Below, piece after piece: positions 15,895-23,998 of a DNA stretch of 64,000 nucleotides. Under the pieces are notes generated by a model. It was not told the origin of the DNA. It worked only from the letters and a program-made list of their open reading frames with translations, and ran no database searches. The stretch comes from an uncultured Myxococcales bacterium (GTDB lineage Bacteria; Myxococcota_A; UBA9042): NCBI GenBank assembly GCA_903842345.1, contig CAIMLR010000036.1, positions 372,001 through 436,000 on the forward strand. Reading direction: 5' to 3'. The first letter of the stretch is position 1; each line of letters begins with the position of its first letter. A program made the position numbers and the translations under genes.

Positions 15895-18240
15895 ATGACG
15901 ATTTCCCGAACTGCCGCGCTCCTTGCCGCCGCCGCCGCGTGCTTCGCGTGTGGCCATACCGCGGGTTCGCCTTCTGCCGTCCACGTCGGCGTCGCGAACG
16001 CCGATCCGTTCGTCGCCATCGCCGCATTTGCGCCGCGCGACGTCGTCGTCCTCGCTTGTCCAGCCACCTCGTCTGTCGATGCGCGCGTCGCGTGTTCGGC
16101 AGGCGGTCTGGATTTCGCCGCGGACGTGACAACGGTCGACCTGCTCCTCAAGGCGCGCGAGCGGGCGTTCCTGCGTCAGGTCATTTCCGGCACGTCGCTG
16201 GATCTGACGCTTGCCGCGCTGCCAGCGGCCAAGGTGACGCCGGACTACCGCATGGGCTTTGCCGCGGACGACGAGCCAGCTTTTCGCGCATTGGCCTACC
16301 GCGCCGACACGGAATTGGGCGATGCGTGGTCGGTGAAATTCTACATCGCCGACGTCCAGACCGCGCCGAAGGTCTACTTCCAGAACACGCGCAAACATCC
16401 GCTGCACTACGCTTTTGCCCACGACGTGCTGGGCGTGCCGGGCACGGTGGATGCGTTTGAGGCCGCGACGTATCACGGCGCCAATCGCCAAGCGCTGGCG
16501 GGCACGCTTGTGTACTACCCGAACTTGCACGCCCACGGCGCGTCGCTGCCGGACGATGTCTCCGGCGTCGTCGCGCTGACGTTCTTTCCCAGCGACGACG
16601 CAACGCCTGCGCAGATCGCCCTGGCGCACGGTGCGATTGAGGAGCGGCTGGGATTCGTCGCGCTTTCCGGCGGCGACAAGCGGCTGATTTACGTTCCGGC
16701 GGGCAGCACGCAGGAGGACGACGCCACCGCGCATCCCGAGCCGCTGCTCCGGCAAGGCGCGCCGTGGCTGACGCGGACGGAGCTGTATGGCGGGCTGCAG
16801 CAGCAGCTGCTCAATCCCGGCGTGGCGTATGGCAAGCTGCAGCGCATCGATCCGGACACGCTGAGCCACACGCCGGTGTCGCGGGGCGATGTGCTGGTCC
16901 TGACCCGGCTGCCCAATCAGGCGCCGCTGGTGGGCGGGACGATCACGGAGGAATTGCAGACGCCGCTGGCGCACGTCAACGTGGCGGCGCACACGCGCGG
17001 CGCACCGAACATGGCGCTGTTGGGTGCGGGCGCAGATCCGCGGATCGCGCCGCTGCTGGGCAAGTTCGTGCGTTTTGAGGTGGCCAAAGGCGCATTCTCC
17101 CTGCGCGAAGCGACGCTCGACGAAGCGAAGGCGTATTGGCAGAGTCAGGAACGGCCGTTGTACGTGCCGCCGCATGATGAAGCGGCGACGGACCTGCGCG
17201 ACTTCACGCAGCTCGGCTTTGCGGATGCGGTCCGGGTCGGCGTGAAGGCGGCGAATCTCGCGGAGATGACGCACGTGCTGCCGGATAACACGCCCAAGGG
17301 CTTTGGCGTGCCGTTTCACTACTACGCAGTCTACATGGCGACAACGCACGCGACGCCGACATTGTGCGATGGCGCGCGGACGAATTGCACCGGCGAAGGC
17401 CGTCCAGCCGCCGTGTGCGATGCCGCGCGGGCGATTTGCCTGCCAGCGGGCGCGACGGCGGAGACGCTCAACGACCACGTCGCGCGTTTGCTCCAGGACG
17501 ACAATTTTGCAACGGATACGGCGCTGCGCGAGGCGGCGCTGGACAACCTGAACTGGCTCGTGGCGGCGGGTGAAGTCGATCCGGCGTTCGCGACCGAGTT
17601 GGACACCCGCGTGACGGCGCTCAACGGAACTGCCAACGTCAAGCTGCGCTCGTCGACCAACAGCGAGGACTTGCCGGATTTCAGCGGCGCCGGGCTGTAC
17701 GAGTCCTACTCCGCCAAGGGCACGGGCGGCAACGCGGCGCATCTGCGGATCCGGCTGGTCTGGGCGTCCGTCTGGACGTTCCGCGCGTTTGAGGAGCGGG
17801 CTTTCTGGCACATCGATCAGCAGGCCGTGCGCATGGGCGTGGTCGTGCAGCCGTCGTTTCCTGACGAGCAAGCCAACGGCGTGATCATCACGCAGAACCT
17901 CGCGGATCCCAATACCGTGGGCTACTACGTCAATGTCCAAAAAGGCGAGGAGTCCGTGACCAACCCGGTCAACGGCGAGCTCGCGGAGATCTTCAGCATC
18001 CTGCCATCGCCGACCGGCCTGCAAGTTGAACGCTCGCGGTTCTCATCGCTCTCGCCGGGCGTCGCGCTGCTGACACTGCCGGAAGTGGCGGCGCTCTACG
18101 GCGCGGCGTACAAGGTCCAGCAGCACTTTGCCCCGCTGTACGGTCAGGATCCGGGCACGATGGCGCTGGACATGGAGTTCAAGTTTGAGGGGCCAACGCG
18201 CGCGCTGTTCCTGAAGCAAGTGCGGCCGTACCACCAATAG
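15895..18240 (+). CDS. Exported PEP/pyruvate-dikinase-like protein (glucan water dikinase-like order)
   Basis: The 781-residue protein has a signal peptide with lipoprotein-like Cys at positions 16 and 19. Residues 340-375 read LVGGTITEELQTPLAHVNV, a phosphohistidine swivel domain with H360 in the position of the phosphorylated His. Residues about 440-780 form the ATP-grasp domain of PEP synthase-type enzymes: VKAANLAEM, LRSSTNSEDLPDFSGAGLY (584-602) and LFLKQVRPY (771-779). The swivel-before-ATP-grasp order and the TPLAHVNV context resemble glucan/phosphoglucan water dikinases rather than PEP synthase. Why an ATP-using enzyme should be exported is unclear; the signal peptide could be misread, but the hydrophobic N-terminus with Cys is plain. 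Confidence 0.72.
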   Translation: MTISRTAALLAAAAACFACGHTAGSPSAVHVGVANADPFVAIAAFAPRDVVVLACPATSSVDARVACSAGGLDFAADVTTVDLLLKARERAFLRQVISGTSLDLTLAALPAAKVTPDYRMGFAADDEPAFRALAYRADTELGDAWSVKFYIADVQTAPKVYFQNTRKHPLHYAFAHDVLGVPGTVDAFEAATYHGANRQALAGTLVYYPNLHAHGASLPDDVSGVVALTFFPSDDATPAQIALAHGAIEERLGFVALSGGDKRLIYVPAGSTQEDDATAHPEPLLRQGAPWLTRTELYGGLQQQLLNPGVAYGKLQRIDPDTLSHTPVSRGDVLVLTRLPNQAPLVGGTITEELQTPLAHVNVAAHTRGAPNMALLGAGADPRIAPLLGKFVRFEVAKGAFSLREATLDEAKAYWQSQERPLYVPPHDEAATDLRDFTQLGFADAVRVGVKAANLAEMTHVLPDNTPKGFGVPFHYYAVYMATTHATPTLCDGARTNCTGEGRPAAVCDAARAICLPAGATAETLNDHVARLLQDDNFATDTALREAALDNLNWLVAAGEVDPAFATELDTRVTALNGTANVKLRSSTNSEDLPDFSGAGLYESYSAKGTGGNAAHLRIRLVWASVWTFRAFEERAFWHIDQQAVRMGVVVQPSFPDEQANGVIITQNLADPNTVGYYVNVQKGEESVTNPVNGELAEIFSILPSPTGLQVERSRFSSLSPGVALLTLPEVAALYGAAYKVQQHFAPLYGQDPGTMALDMEFKFEGPTRALFLKQVRPYHQ

Positions 18241-18251
18241 GAGATTTTGCG

Positions 18252-19052
18252 ATGCGGATTCTGAGCCTGTTCCTTGCCGCGCTGGGCGTGGCCGCCTGTT
18301 CCAACACAACGACAAGCAGCGGCGGCGAGACCGACGTGACGGCCGACGTCCAGCCCGATGGCAGCGATGCGAGCGATCTGTGCAGCGAGGACCTCTGCGA
18401 TACCTTCGCACCCGACGTAGTGGCCGACGCCATGAGCGACACGGCGACCGCCGATGTGTCGCCGACGGACGCTGCGGACGCGGGGGACGCCGTTGACGCG
18501 GGCGATGCTGGCCCCGTCGGCGAGTACGGCTTCAGCTACCGCAAGTCGCAGAGCGTTGACCTGACCTGCTCCAAGGGCGGCCCGATGGGCTCCAGCGGAA
18601 CCTTCGCCTACACCGACTGGCTGTGCACGTTCGCGCACGGCGCTACGCAGGGCTACCTCTACCTGCAAGGCACGCCCAGCGACTGCACTTGCACCATGGG
18701 CTGCACGCCCGTGTTCACGACCGAGGGCTGGCTTTCGGTCGACGGCAAGGTCACGCCACTCAGCCCGGTCAGCTACGACTGGGGCGGCAACCACAACAAC
18801 GACAGCGCGGAATTCGCGTTCGCCGGCGCGACCTACAAGGCGTATCACGCGTCGTTCGGCTTTGGCTGGCGCAAGTGCCAGCCGATGGATTGCCTGCAAG
18901 TGGAGGACAAGATCGCCGGCACCGTGAGCGAGGATGGCTGCACCAAGGCGCGGACGCTGCCGATCGCGTGCGTGCCGATCCTGCCCGATGGCACGCACGC
19001 AGCGCTGACGGATACGTTCAAGCCGTGCCTGGGCGATCCGAATTACCCGTAG
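18252..19052 (+). CDS. Lipoprotein of unknown function
   Basis: The 266-residue product has a clear lipoprotein signal (MRILSLFLAALGVAAC) and an Asp/Ala/Val-rich acidic linker (about 30-90) like the other exported proteins here. A compact C-terminal domain of about 170 residues follows, with paired Cys (CTCTMGC, CQPMDC, CTK) and conserved-looking aromatic segments (YDWGGNHNN, YHASFGFGWRKC). The Asn/Asp-rich HNND segment might bind a metal; this is a guess. It lies 11 bases after the dikinase-like gene and has GGAG before its ATG, so the two are probably co-expressed. I do not recognise the family. Confidence 0.7.
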   Translation: MRILSLFLAALGVAACSNTTTSSGGETDVTADVQPDGSDASDLCSEDLCDTFAPDVVADAMSDTATADVSPTDAADAGDAVDAGDAGPVGEYGFSYRKSQSVDLTCSKGGPMGSSGTFAYTDWLCTFAHGATQGYLYLQGTPSDCTCTMGCTPVFTTEGWLSVDGKVTPLSPVSYDWGGNHNNDSAEFAFAGATYKAYHASFGFGWRKCQPMDCLQVEDKIAGTVSEDGCTKARTLPIACVPILPDGTHAALTDTFKPCLGDPNYP

Positions 19053-19058
19053 TCGCAA

Positions 19059-19577
19059 CTACTTGCGACCGAGCAGGCCCGAGCGGTGCGGATGCTCGAA
19101 CCGGCCAGTCACGCGGTCCAGCAGGCCAAACCACGGCGGCGCGACAAGCATCGTGATGAGCGCCAGCGGCAGCGCCATGCGCAGGACGTCGCCGTACGCG
19201 TCAAACGCGCGATGGAACACCGCCTCCAACAGCAGGAACACGACCGTCGCGGCCAGGCTCAGCGCCGCCGACGTCGCCATCACCGGCACCGCGCTGCGCA
19301 GGTCAACGCGCGGCTCCAGGAAGCGCCCGAGCAGCGCCGCGAGCACGCCGACCTCCGTGTACAGGCCCACGGGCACGGAAAGCGAGAGCCCGTCCTTGAG
19401 CAGGCCAACGGCGAAACCGACAAACACGGCCGTTGGCGTACTCGTGCGACTCCCAGCGTAGAGCGCGGTGAGGAGCGCGATATCCGGCGCAAAGAACTGG
19501 CTGTCAAAATGCCCCAGGAGCGGCGACAGCAGCGCGAGCGCGAGGAAAGCCAGCAGGATCCAGGCAAATGGCTTCAT
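19059..19577 (-). CDS. mreD: Rod-shape protein MreD
   Basis: The start at 19577 is set by GAGGAG seven bases upstream and by the membrane helix that begins at residue 4. The 172-residue protein has five or six membrane helices. The segment FVGFAVGLLKDGLSLSVPVGLYT matches the conserved MreD GLxxDxxxxxxxG region. MreD is an inner-membrane partner of MreC in the elongation complex. It follows mreC by seven bases. The gene ends six bases from the convergent lipoprotein gene. Confidence 0.88.
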   Translation of the reverse strand: MKPFAWILLAFLALALLSPLLGHFDSQFFAPDIALLTALYAGSRTSTPTAVFVGFAVGLLKDGLSLSVPVGLYTEVGVLAALLGRFLEPRVDLRSAVPVMATSAALSLAATVVFLLLEAVFHRAFDAYGDVLRMALPLALITMLVAPPWFGLLDRVTGRFEHPHRSGLLGRK

Positions 19578-19584
19578 GGGCTCC

Positions 19585-20544
19585 TCATGGCGGCGAATCC
19601 GGCGTGTTGGCGGGGTCAACCGTGCGGCGGCCCTTGGCGTCTGCCGCGGGCGCGGCGGCGGGTGCGGTTGGCGAGGGCGGCGCATCGGCATCCGGACCGT
19701 GGTAGCCCGTGACGATCAGCACTTCTTCCAGCGTGGCGTAAGAAACCGCCGCGGCCAGCACGAACTCCTGATAGGGACCACTTTGCGTCGGCGCTGCATC
19801 GGCGATGTGGCCAATCTCCAGGCCCGCCGGGAACACGCGGTCATGCCCCGTCGTCAGCACCGCATCGCCCGCCGCCAACGGCGCGCCGCGATCCAGCTTA
19901 TCCAAGTGCACAAACTGCGCGGTGAACTCGTTGCGCTTGCCATTGCCTTTCACCGACCCGATCACGCCCTTGCCCGGCACCGTCGCGTGCACCTGGCTGC
20001 GCGCGTCGGTCACCAGCATCACGTCGGCAAATCCTTGGGACACGCGGTCGATACGCCCGACCACGCCGTCGTCGGTGATCACGGCCATGCCTTCCTTGAT
20101 GCCAATCAGGCCATCGGTGTCGATCTTGATGCGCATGACCTGAAAGAACTGCGACACGTCGCGGCCAATCACGCGCGCCGGCACCGTCGTGAAGTCGCGG
20201 TGCTCGGCTTTGAACTCGCACAGTTCCTTGACCCGCTGCAATTCCTCGCCAATCGCGCGGGACTTCAGCGCCTCGCCGAGCAGCACCCGATTCTCGCGCT
20301 CCAGCACCTCCGCGTGCTGCTCCACGTTGGAGAGGAAGACGTAGCGCTGCGCCATCTTGCGCGTCGCCTCGATTGCGTCGTGGTTGAGCTGCGTGAACGG
20401 CGACGTGATGGCCAGCAGCCCGCGTTCCACAAACGTCGATTCCGTCCGCGTCTTGCCGTGCCAATACATGGACGCGATCGGCAGCACGAGCGCGAGCGTC
20501 AGCAGCAGCGATTGGCGGTAGCGTTGGAAAAGGTCGCGCAACAT
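19585..20544 (-). CDS. mreC: Rod-shape protein MreC
   Basis: The 319-residue product has an N-terminal membrane helix (LLLTLALVLPIASMYW), a coiled coil (FLSNVEQHAEVLERENRVLLGEA) and two beta-barrel modules. MreC signatures include ARVIGRDVSQFFQVMRIKIDTDGLIGIKEGMAVIT, split over residues about 120-155, and VGRIDRVSQGFADVMLVTD. A Pro/Ala-rich tail follows. MreC scaffolds the elongation machinery (PBP2, RodA, MreD) in the periplasm. mreB is not next to it in this window. Confidence 0.93.
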   Translation of the reverse strand: MLRDLFQRYRQSLLLTLALVLPIASMYWHGKTRTESTFVERGLLAITSPFTQLNHDAIEATRKMAQRYVFLSNVEQHAEVLERENRVLLGEALKSRAIGEELQRVKELCEFKAEHRDFTTVPARVIGRDVSQFFQVMRIKIDTDGLIGIKEGMAVITDDGVVGRIDRVSQGFADVMLVTDARSQVHATVPGKGVIGSVKGNGKRNEFTAQFVHLDKLDRGAPLAAGDAVLTTGHDRVFPAGLEIGHIADAAPTQSGPYQEFVLAAAVSYATLEEVLIVTGYHGPDADAPPSPTAPAAAPAADAKGRRTVDPANTPDSPP

Positions 20545-20553
20545 GCTTGGGTA

Positions 20554-21114
20554 TCAGCTCCGCGACGTCTTGCTGTGGTGAATCCGGCGCAGGCGATAGT
20601 GCGGCGCCAACAGGCCGTGGACAATGAGAAAACCGGCGCACAGCAGCAGCAGGGCAACCGGCAGCCAGAACCACAGCGACGCATCGGGCGCGAGCGCAAG
20701 CGGCGGCTGCTTGGACGCGTGCCACTGCCCCGCGCGGGCGCGGTCAACCAGCAGCAACATCCAGACGGCGTCGACAATCAGCGCGGCCAGCGTCGTCCAC
20801 GCGCGGTGGATCCAGCCCGCAGACGGCCCCCAGCGCATGAAATTGCCGATCAGGACCGCCGTCAGCAAGCCGGTCCACGCGTAGAGCTGCCAATCGGCGA
20901 AATCGCGGTGCAGCGCCACGATTGTCGCGCTCAGCGTCGCGAGCAGATGGCTGACGAGCGCCCACCGCAGCCAGGTCGCGTGGCCCAGGACTTCCTCGAC
21001 CGGCGCCATCGCGACGTCGGCAATTGCCGTCACCGCCTCCTGCATCGCATGCTGGAGCGACGCGTCGTGCGGCGGCGCATCCGGCGGCGCGCCGTTGGGC
21101 GGCTGCGTGGCCAT
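20554..21114 (-). CDS. Membrane protein upstream of mreC, function unknown
   Basis: From the ATG at 21114 the product is 186 residues. A Pro-rich N-terminus is followed by four membrane helices in two pairs (WALVSHLLATLSATIVAL; LYAWTGLLTAVLIGNFMRW; AWTTLAALIVDAVWMLLLV; FWLPVALLLLCAGFLIVHGL) and a short Arg/His-rich tail. An upstream GTG at 21141 preceded by GGGAAG could be the true start. It precedes mreC by nine bases, so a role in envelope growth is possible. No family recognised. Confidence 0.6.
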   Translation of the reverse strand: MATQPPNGAPPDAPPHDASLQHAMQEAVTAIADVAMAPVEEVLGHATWLRWALVSHLLATLSATIVALHRDFADWQLYAWTGLLTAVLIGNFMRWGPSAGWIHRAWTTLAALIVDAVWMLLLVDRARAGQWHASKQPPLALAPDASLWFWLPVALLLLCAGFLIVHGLLAPHYRLRRIHHSKTSRS

Positions 21115-21219
21115 GGGCGGTGTCTTGTCGTTCTCCGTCACGGGCTTCCCAACGGCCCTTCGCTGGCGGCCGTGCGCTGGATGATCGTTGCGGTTGCGCG
21201 CGTTGGCAAATCTCCGCCG

Positions 21220-21228
21220 TGCTATTCT
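21220..21228 (+). promoter_or_regulatory. Candidate extended -10 for the ThiD-like gene
   Basis: TGCTATTCT is a TGn-extended -10 element 25 bases before the ATG at 21253. A TTGGCA at 21203 is only 14 bases from it, so the -35 is weak. Confidence 0.35.
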
Positions 21229-21252
21229 ATGCCGTCGGAGGGGCGAAGCGTC

Positions 21253-22008
21253 ATGCAAACACAAAACACCGCGACAGTCGTGCTTTGGGGCGGTCTTGAT
21301 CCGGGCGGTCAGGCTGGGCTGGCCGCTGATCTGCATGTCGTGCATGCGCTGGGCGCCTCAAGCCGGATCGTCGCAACCGCGCTCACTTCGCAGACCAGCA
21401 AGAGCTGGCTGGGCGGTTGGCCGATCGCCAACGATCTGCGCAGCCACGTGGTCAAGCACCTGGATGTACCCAGCGAGCATCTGGCGATCAAGTCCGGCAT
21501 GCTGGCGACCCGCGCGCACGCGAAGGCGCTCGCGGCGTTTTCCAAACGCTACCCGACGGCGCCACTTGTCGTGGATCCGCTGATGACGTCGAGTTCGGGC
21601 GGATCGATGTGGCCGCGCGAAGATTTGGCGACGCTGCCGGCGTGGCTGCTGCGCCATCTTTTGCCGCACGCGCACGTGGTGACGCCAAACTGGCCCGAGC
21701 TCGCGTGGCTGACCGGCCGCGAACTGACGACCTTGCCGGAAGCCGAAGCTGCGCTGCGGACGCTCCCGTGTGCGGCGGTGCTGAAGGGCGGTCACGCGCC
21801 AGAGCTGCTGCGCGGCGTTGATCTCGTGTGGGACGGCCAGACGCTGACCGCGCTGAAACCCAGCGAAATCTGGCGCACGAGTCCGCGTGGCACCGGCTGC
21901 AGGCTGGCGACGGCGCTCAGCCTGAAGCTGGCGCACGGAATGACGCTGCTGGACTCAACGGTTGCGGCCAAGGCGCTGGTAGCCCGCTTGGCCGATCATC
22001 TGACTTGA
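21253..22008 (+). CDS. thiD: ThiD-like hydroxymethylpyrimidine (phosphate) kinase
   Basis: GGAGGGG ten bases upstream selects the ATG at 21253 (an in-frame ATG at 21229 lies before it). The 251-residue protein has the ribokinase-like fold of ThiD. It has GGLDPGGQAGLAADL near the N-terminus (ThiD usually has AGSDxSGGAGIQADL), VDPLMTSSSGG near 110, TPNWPELAWLTGRE near 150, AAVLKGGH near 180, and the anion-hole/catalytic GTGC near 217. ThiD phosphorylates the thiamine pyrimidine precursor. Substitutions in the first motif (Leu for Ser, Gln for Gly) leave the exact substrate open. No other thiamine gene is adjacent. Confidence 0.78.
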   Translation: MQTQNTATVVLWGGLDPGGQAGLAADLHVVHALGASSRIVATALTSQTSKSWLGGWPIANDLRSHVVKHLDVPSEHLAIKSGMLATRAHAKALAAFSKRYPTAPLVVDPLMTSSSGGSMWPREDLATLPAWLLRHLLPHAHVVTPNWPELAWLTGRELTTLPEAEAALRTLPCAAVLKGGHAPELLRGVDLVWDGQTLTALKPSEIWRTSPRGTGCRLATALSLKLAHGMTLLDSTVAAKALVARLADHLT

Positions 22009-22031
22009 GACGCACCCGGAACGGCGCAGGC

Positions 22032-22382
22032 TCAGGGCGTGTAGCCGTGCTTCTTGAAATTCGTGGCGACCTGGTCAGCCGTCGGTGCCGGACCCTTGTG
22101 GACCTTGGCAACGACGAAGCTGCCGATGTCGTCGGCGATCGTGCGGTTGCCTTCGATGTCCGCTTTGAAGAGGCTCGGCACTTCGTCTTCCTCAAAGATC
22201 GCCTTCCACGGGCACGCCGGCTCGCAGTTGGTGCAATCGATGCATTCATCCGGGTGAATGAACAGCTGATTCTTGTACTTGGCGGCGCCGCCGGCTTCTT
22301 CGTAGATGCATTCGACCGGGCAGACGTCCGCGCACGCGGTGTCTTTGCAGTCCACGCAGAGGCTGGTGATGATGTAGGCCAT
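22032..22382 (-). CDS. fdxA: Seven-iron/2[4Fe-4S] ferredoxin
   Basis: GGAGGA upstream sets the start at 22382 and gives 116 residues. Two iron-sulfur motifs are present: CVDCKDTACADVCPVECI (residues 9-26) and CIDCTNCEPACPWKAI (about 48-63). The first resembles the FdxA-type arrangement able to hold a 3Fe-4S and contribute to a 4Fe-4S cluster; the second gives a standard cluster. The protein should be a small cytoplasmic electron carrier. A C-terminal extension of about 50 residues is predicted helical. The partner enzymes are not in the window. Confidence 0.9.
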   Translation of the reverse strand: MAYIITSLCVDCKDTACADVCPVECIYEEAGGAAKYKNQLFIHPDECIDCTNCEPACPWKAIFEEDEVPSLFKADIEGNRTIADDIGSFVVAKVHKGPAPTADQVATNFKKHGYTP

Positions 22383-22453
22383 GAGAGATTCCTCCAGAAA
22401 GTTCAAGCAGTTGGCAGTTCGCGGCGGCCTGCGCACGTCGGGCCAGCGGCGCG

Positions 22454-22477
22454 ATTCTCGCTTCCACGCGCGAGAAT
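22454..22477 (-). other. Eight-base inverted repeat before the ferredoxin gene
   Basis: ATTCTCGC (22454-22461) pairs with GCGAGAAT (22470-22477) around an eight-base loop, between the PEGA gene end and the ferredoxin start. There is no following T-run, so it is not a standard intrinsic terminator; it may be an operator or an RNA-processing stem. Confidence 0.35.
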
Positions 22478-22519
22478 GTCGAGGGCTCCGTCCCCCTGGA
22501 CAGGCCCGCACTACGGCGT

Positions 22520-23953
22520 TTACGGCTTGGGCACCGACGTGTTCAGGTTGAATTGCAGGGTGCCGGTCGCGCCCTTCTCAGCGGAAGTCCCGCGGGTCAG
22601 CAGGTAAATGCCGCCGCCAACAAGCGCCGCACCGCCGACAATCGCGGTCCAGAACCACCATTCTTTGGTGATCGGCCGATCTTCTTTCTTTTCGTCTTCA
22701 AACAGCGGCGCGTTCGGATCGATGTAGGCAGAAGCCGCGTCCGTCGCCGCGCCCGCGGCCTTGTTCTGGGTCACGACGCTCTGGCGCGCGTCCAGCGGCG
22801 CGGTCGTCGGATCCGCCACGAGCTTGGAGCCCACGGTCGTCGCGACAAACTCGGCGATCTTGTCCAGGTACTTCTCGTCCTTGTCGATCGTGATCTTCAC
22901 GGTCTTGAATACGCCGTCCGCGCCGAGGAAAAAGCCGTTCAGCTCCGTCGTCTTCTTGGCCAGCTTCGGCCGCAGCACGAGCATCTGGTCCGCGCCGAGC
23001 TGATTGCGCAGCTCGCGAATGCGGTCTTCCACCAGCGCCGGCTGCGTGAAATTGTCCATCAGCACCTTGCGACCGCCGTCCAGTTCCTGGGCAAACGGCG
23101 CGGGCTTCAGATCAAATTCGACGGTCATGACCTTGCCCGTCACCACGTCCACGGTCTTGCGCTCGGCGCCCTGACCCGGCGCGCGCACCGTGATGCGATG
23201 CGGACCCGCCGCGACGTCTTCCAGGACCGCAACGCCCGTGCCGCGATACGCGCCGTCCACGAACACGTCGCCGCGGCCGCCTTTGCTCACGACCTTCAAG
23301 TCGCCGGTGCCCAGGTTCGTGATCAACTGCTTGACGGTCTCGAACATCTCGCGCGCCGACGCGCCGTAACTCGTGTACTCCTCCACGGTCTGATTCGGAA
23401 AGAGCACCATGGACTTGGCGATCGCGTCGCGTGCCTTGACCAGGTCGTTGTTGGCGAGAAACGCGAGGCCATTGGCCTTGTGGTAGCGCGCCAGCAAGCG
23501 CTCGTCGCCGGCATTGGGCGCCTCAGACAGCGCGACTTCCGTCGCCGTCAAGCGCTCCTGCGCCCGCTTGGGCGTCCGCAGCAGCAGCGCGCGCAGGGCG
23601 TCCTCCACGTTTTCCGCAGCCTTCAGCGCTTGGTCCTGCGCCGGCGCCGGCGACAGGTCGAAAGGCCGCACGGTGTCCAGACGGCGCGACGCTTCAAACA
23701 GCAGGCGCTCGATGCCTTCAGCCTCGTCCGCGGTCTTCTTGTTCGTCGGGACGCACAGAATCGCCAGCGTGGAGTTCGCCGCCGTCTGCGCGTGCGCTTG
23801 CGGCAACCAGTGCGCGCTCTGGCCGGACAGCACGGACCACCACTGCAGGTTGACGAGCGCAACCGCAGTCAGGGTCGCGACGGCCACGCGCAGCCCGCGC
23901 GAACGCGGCAGAAGAGAAGTGGGTTCGTGATGCTTCATGTCGATACCTGCCAT
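22520..23953 (-). CDS. PEGA-domain protein with C-terminal membrane anchor
   Basis: The 477-residue product has an N-terminal hydrophobic export segment (LRVAVATLTAVALVNLQWWSV). A helical domain of about 190 residues follows (possible TPR-like pairs, LLARYHKANGLAFLANNDL), then a PEGA domain at about 215-275 (FVDGAYRGTGVAVLEDVAAG, HRITVRAPG), and a further domain of unknown type. A terminal membrane helix (EWWFWTAIVGGAALVGGGIYLL) comes near residue 440. PEGA domains are beta-sandwich modules frequent on surface and signalling proteins. An in-frame ATG at 23938 is an alternative start. The same WFWTA...VVGG terminal anchor recurs in the PEGA protein at 36272. Confidence 0.75.
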   Translation of the reverse strand: MAGIDMKHHEPTSLLPRSRGLRVAVATLTAVALVNLQWWSVLSGQSAHWLPQAHAQTAANSTLAILCVPTNKKTADEAEGIERLLFEASRRLDTVRPFDLSPAPAQDQALKAAENVEDALRALLLRTPKRAQERLTATEVALSEAPNAGDERLLARYHKANGLAFLANNDLVKARDAIAKSMVLFPNQTVEEYTSYGASAREMFETVKQLITNLGTGDLKVVSKGGRGDVFVDGAYRGTGVAVLEDVAAGPHRITVRAPGQGAERKTVDVVTGKVMTVEFDLKPAPFAQELDGGRKVLMDNFTQPALVEDRIRELRNQLGADQMLVLRPKLAKKTTELNGFFLGADGVFKTVKITIDKDEKYLDKIAEFVATTVGSKLVADPTTAPLDARQSVVTQNKAAGAATDAASAYIDPNAPLFEDEKKEDRPITKEWWFWTAIVGGAALVGGGIYLLTRGTSAEKGATGTLQFNLNTSVPKP

Positions 23954-23998
23954 TTGAATCTCACAGGAAAACGTCGTTCTTTCAGGGCGATTGCCGAC

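Noticed and set aside
20554-21345. Upstream start at 21345 for the gene before mreC
   Set aside because: It would run through the start and promoter of the divergent ThiD-like gene; the added residues look like shadow sequence.
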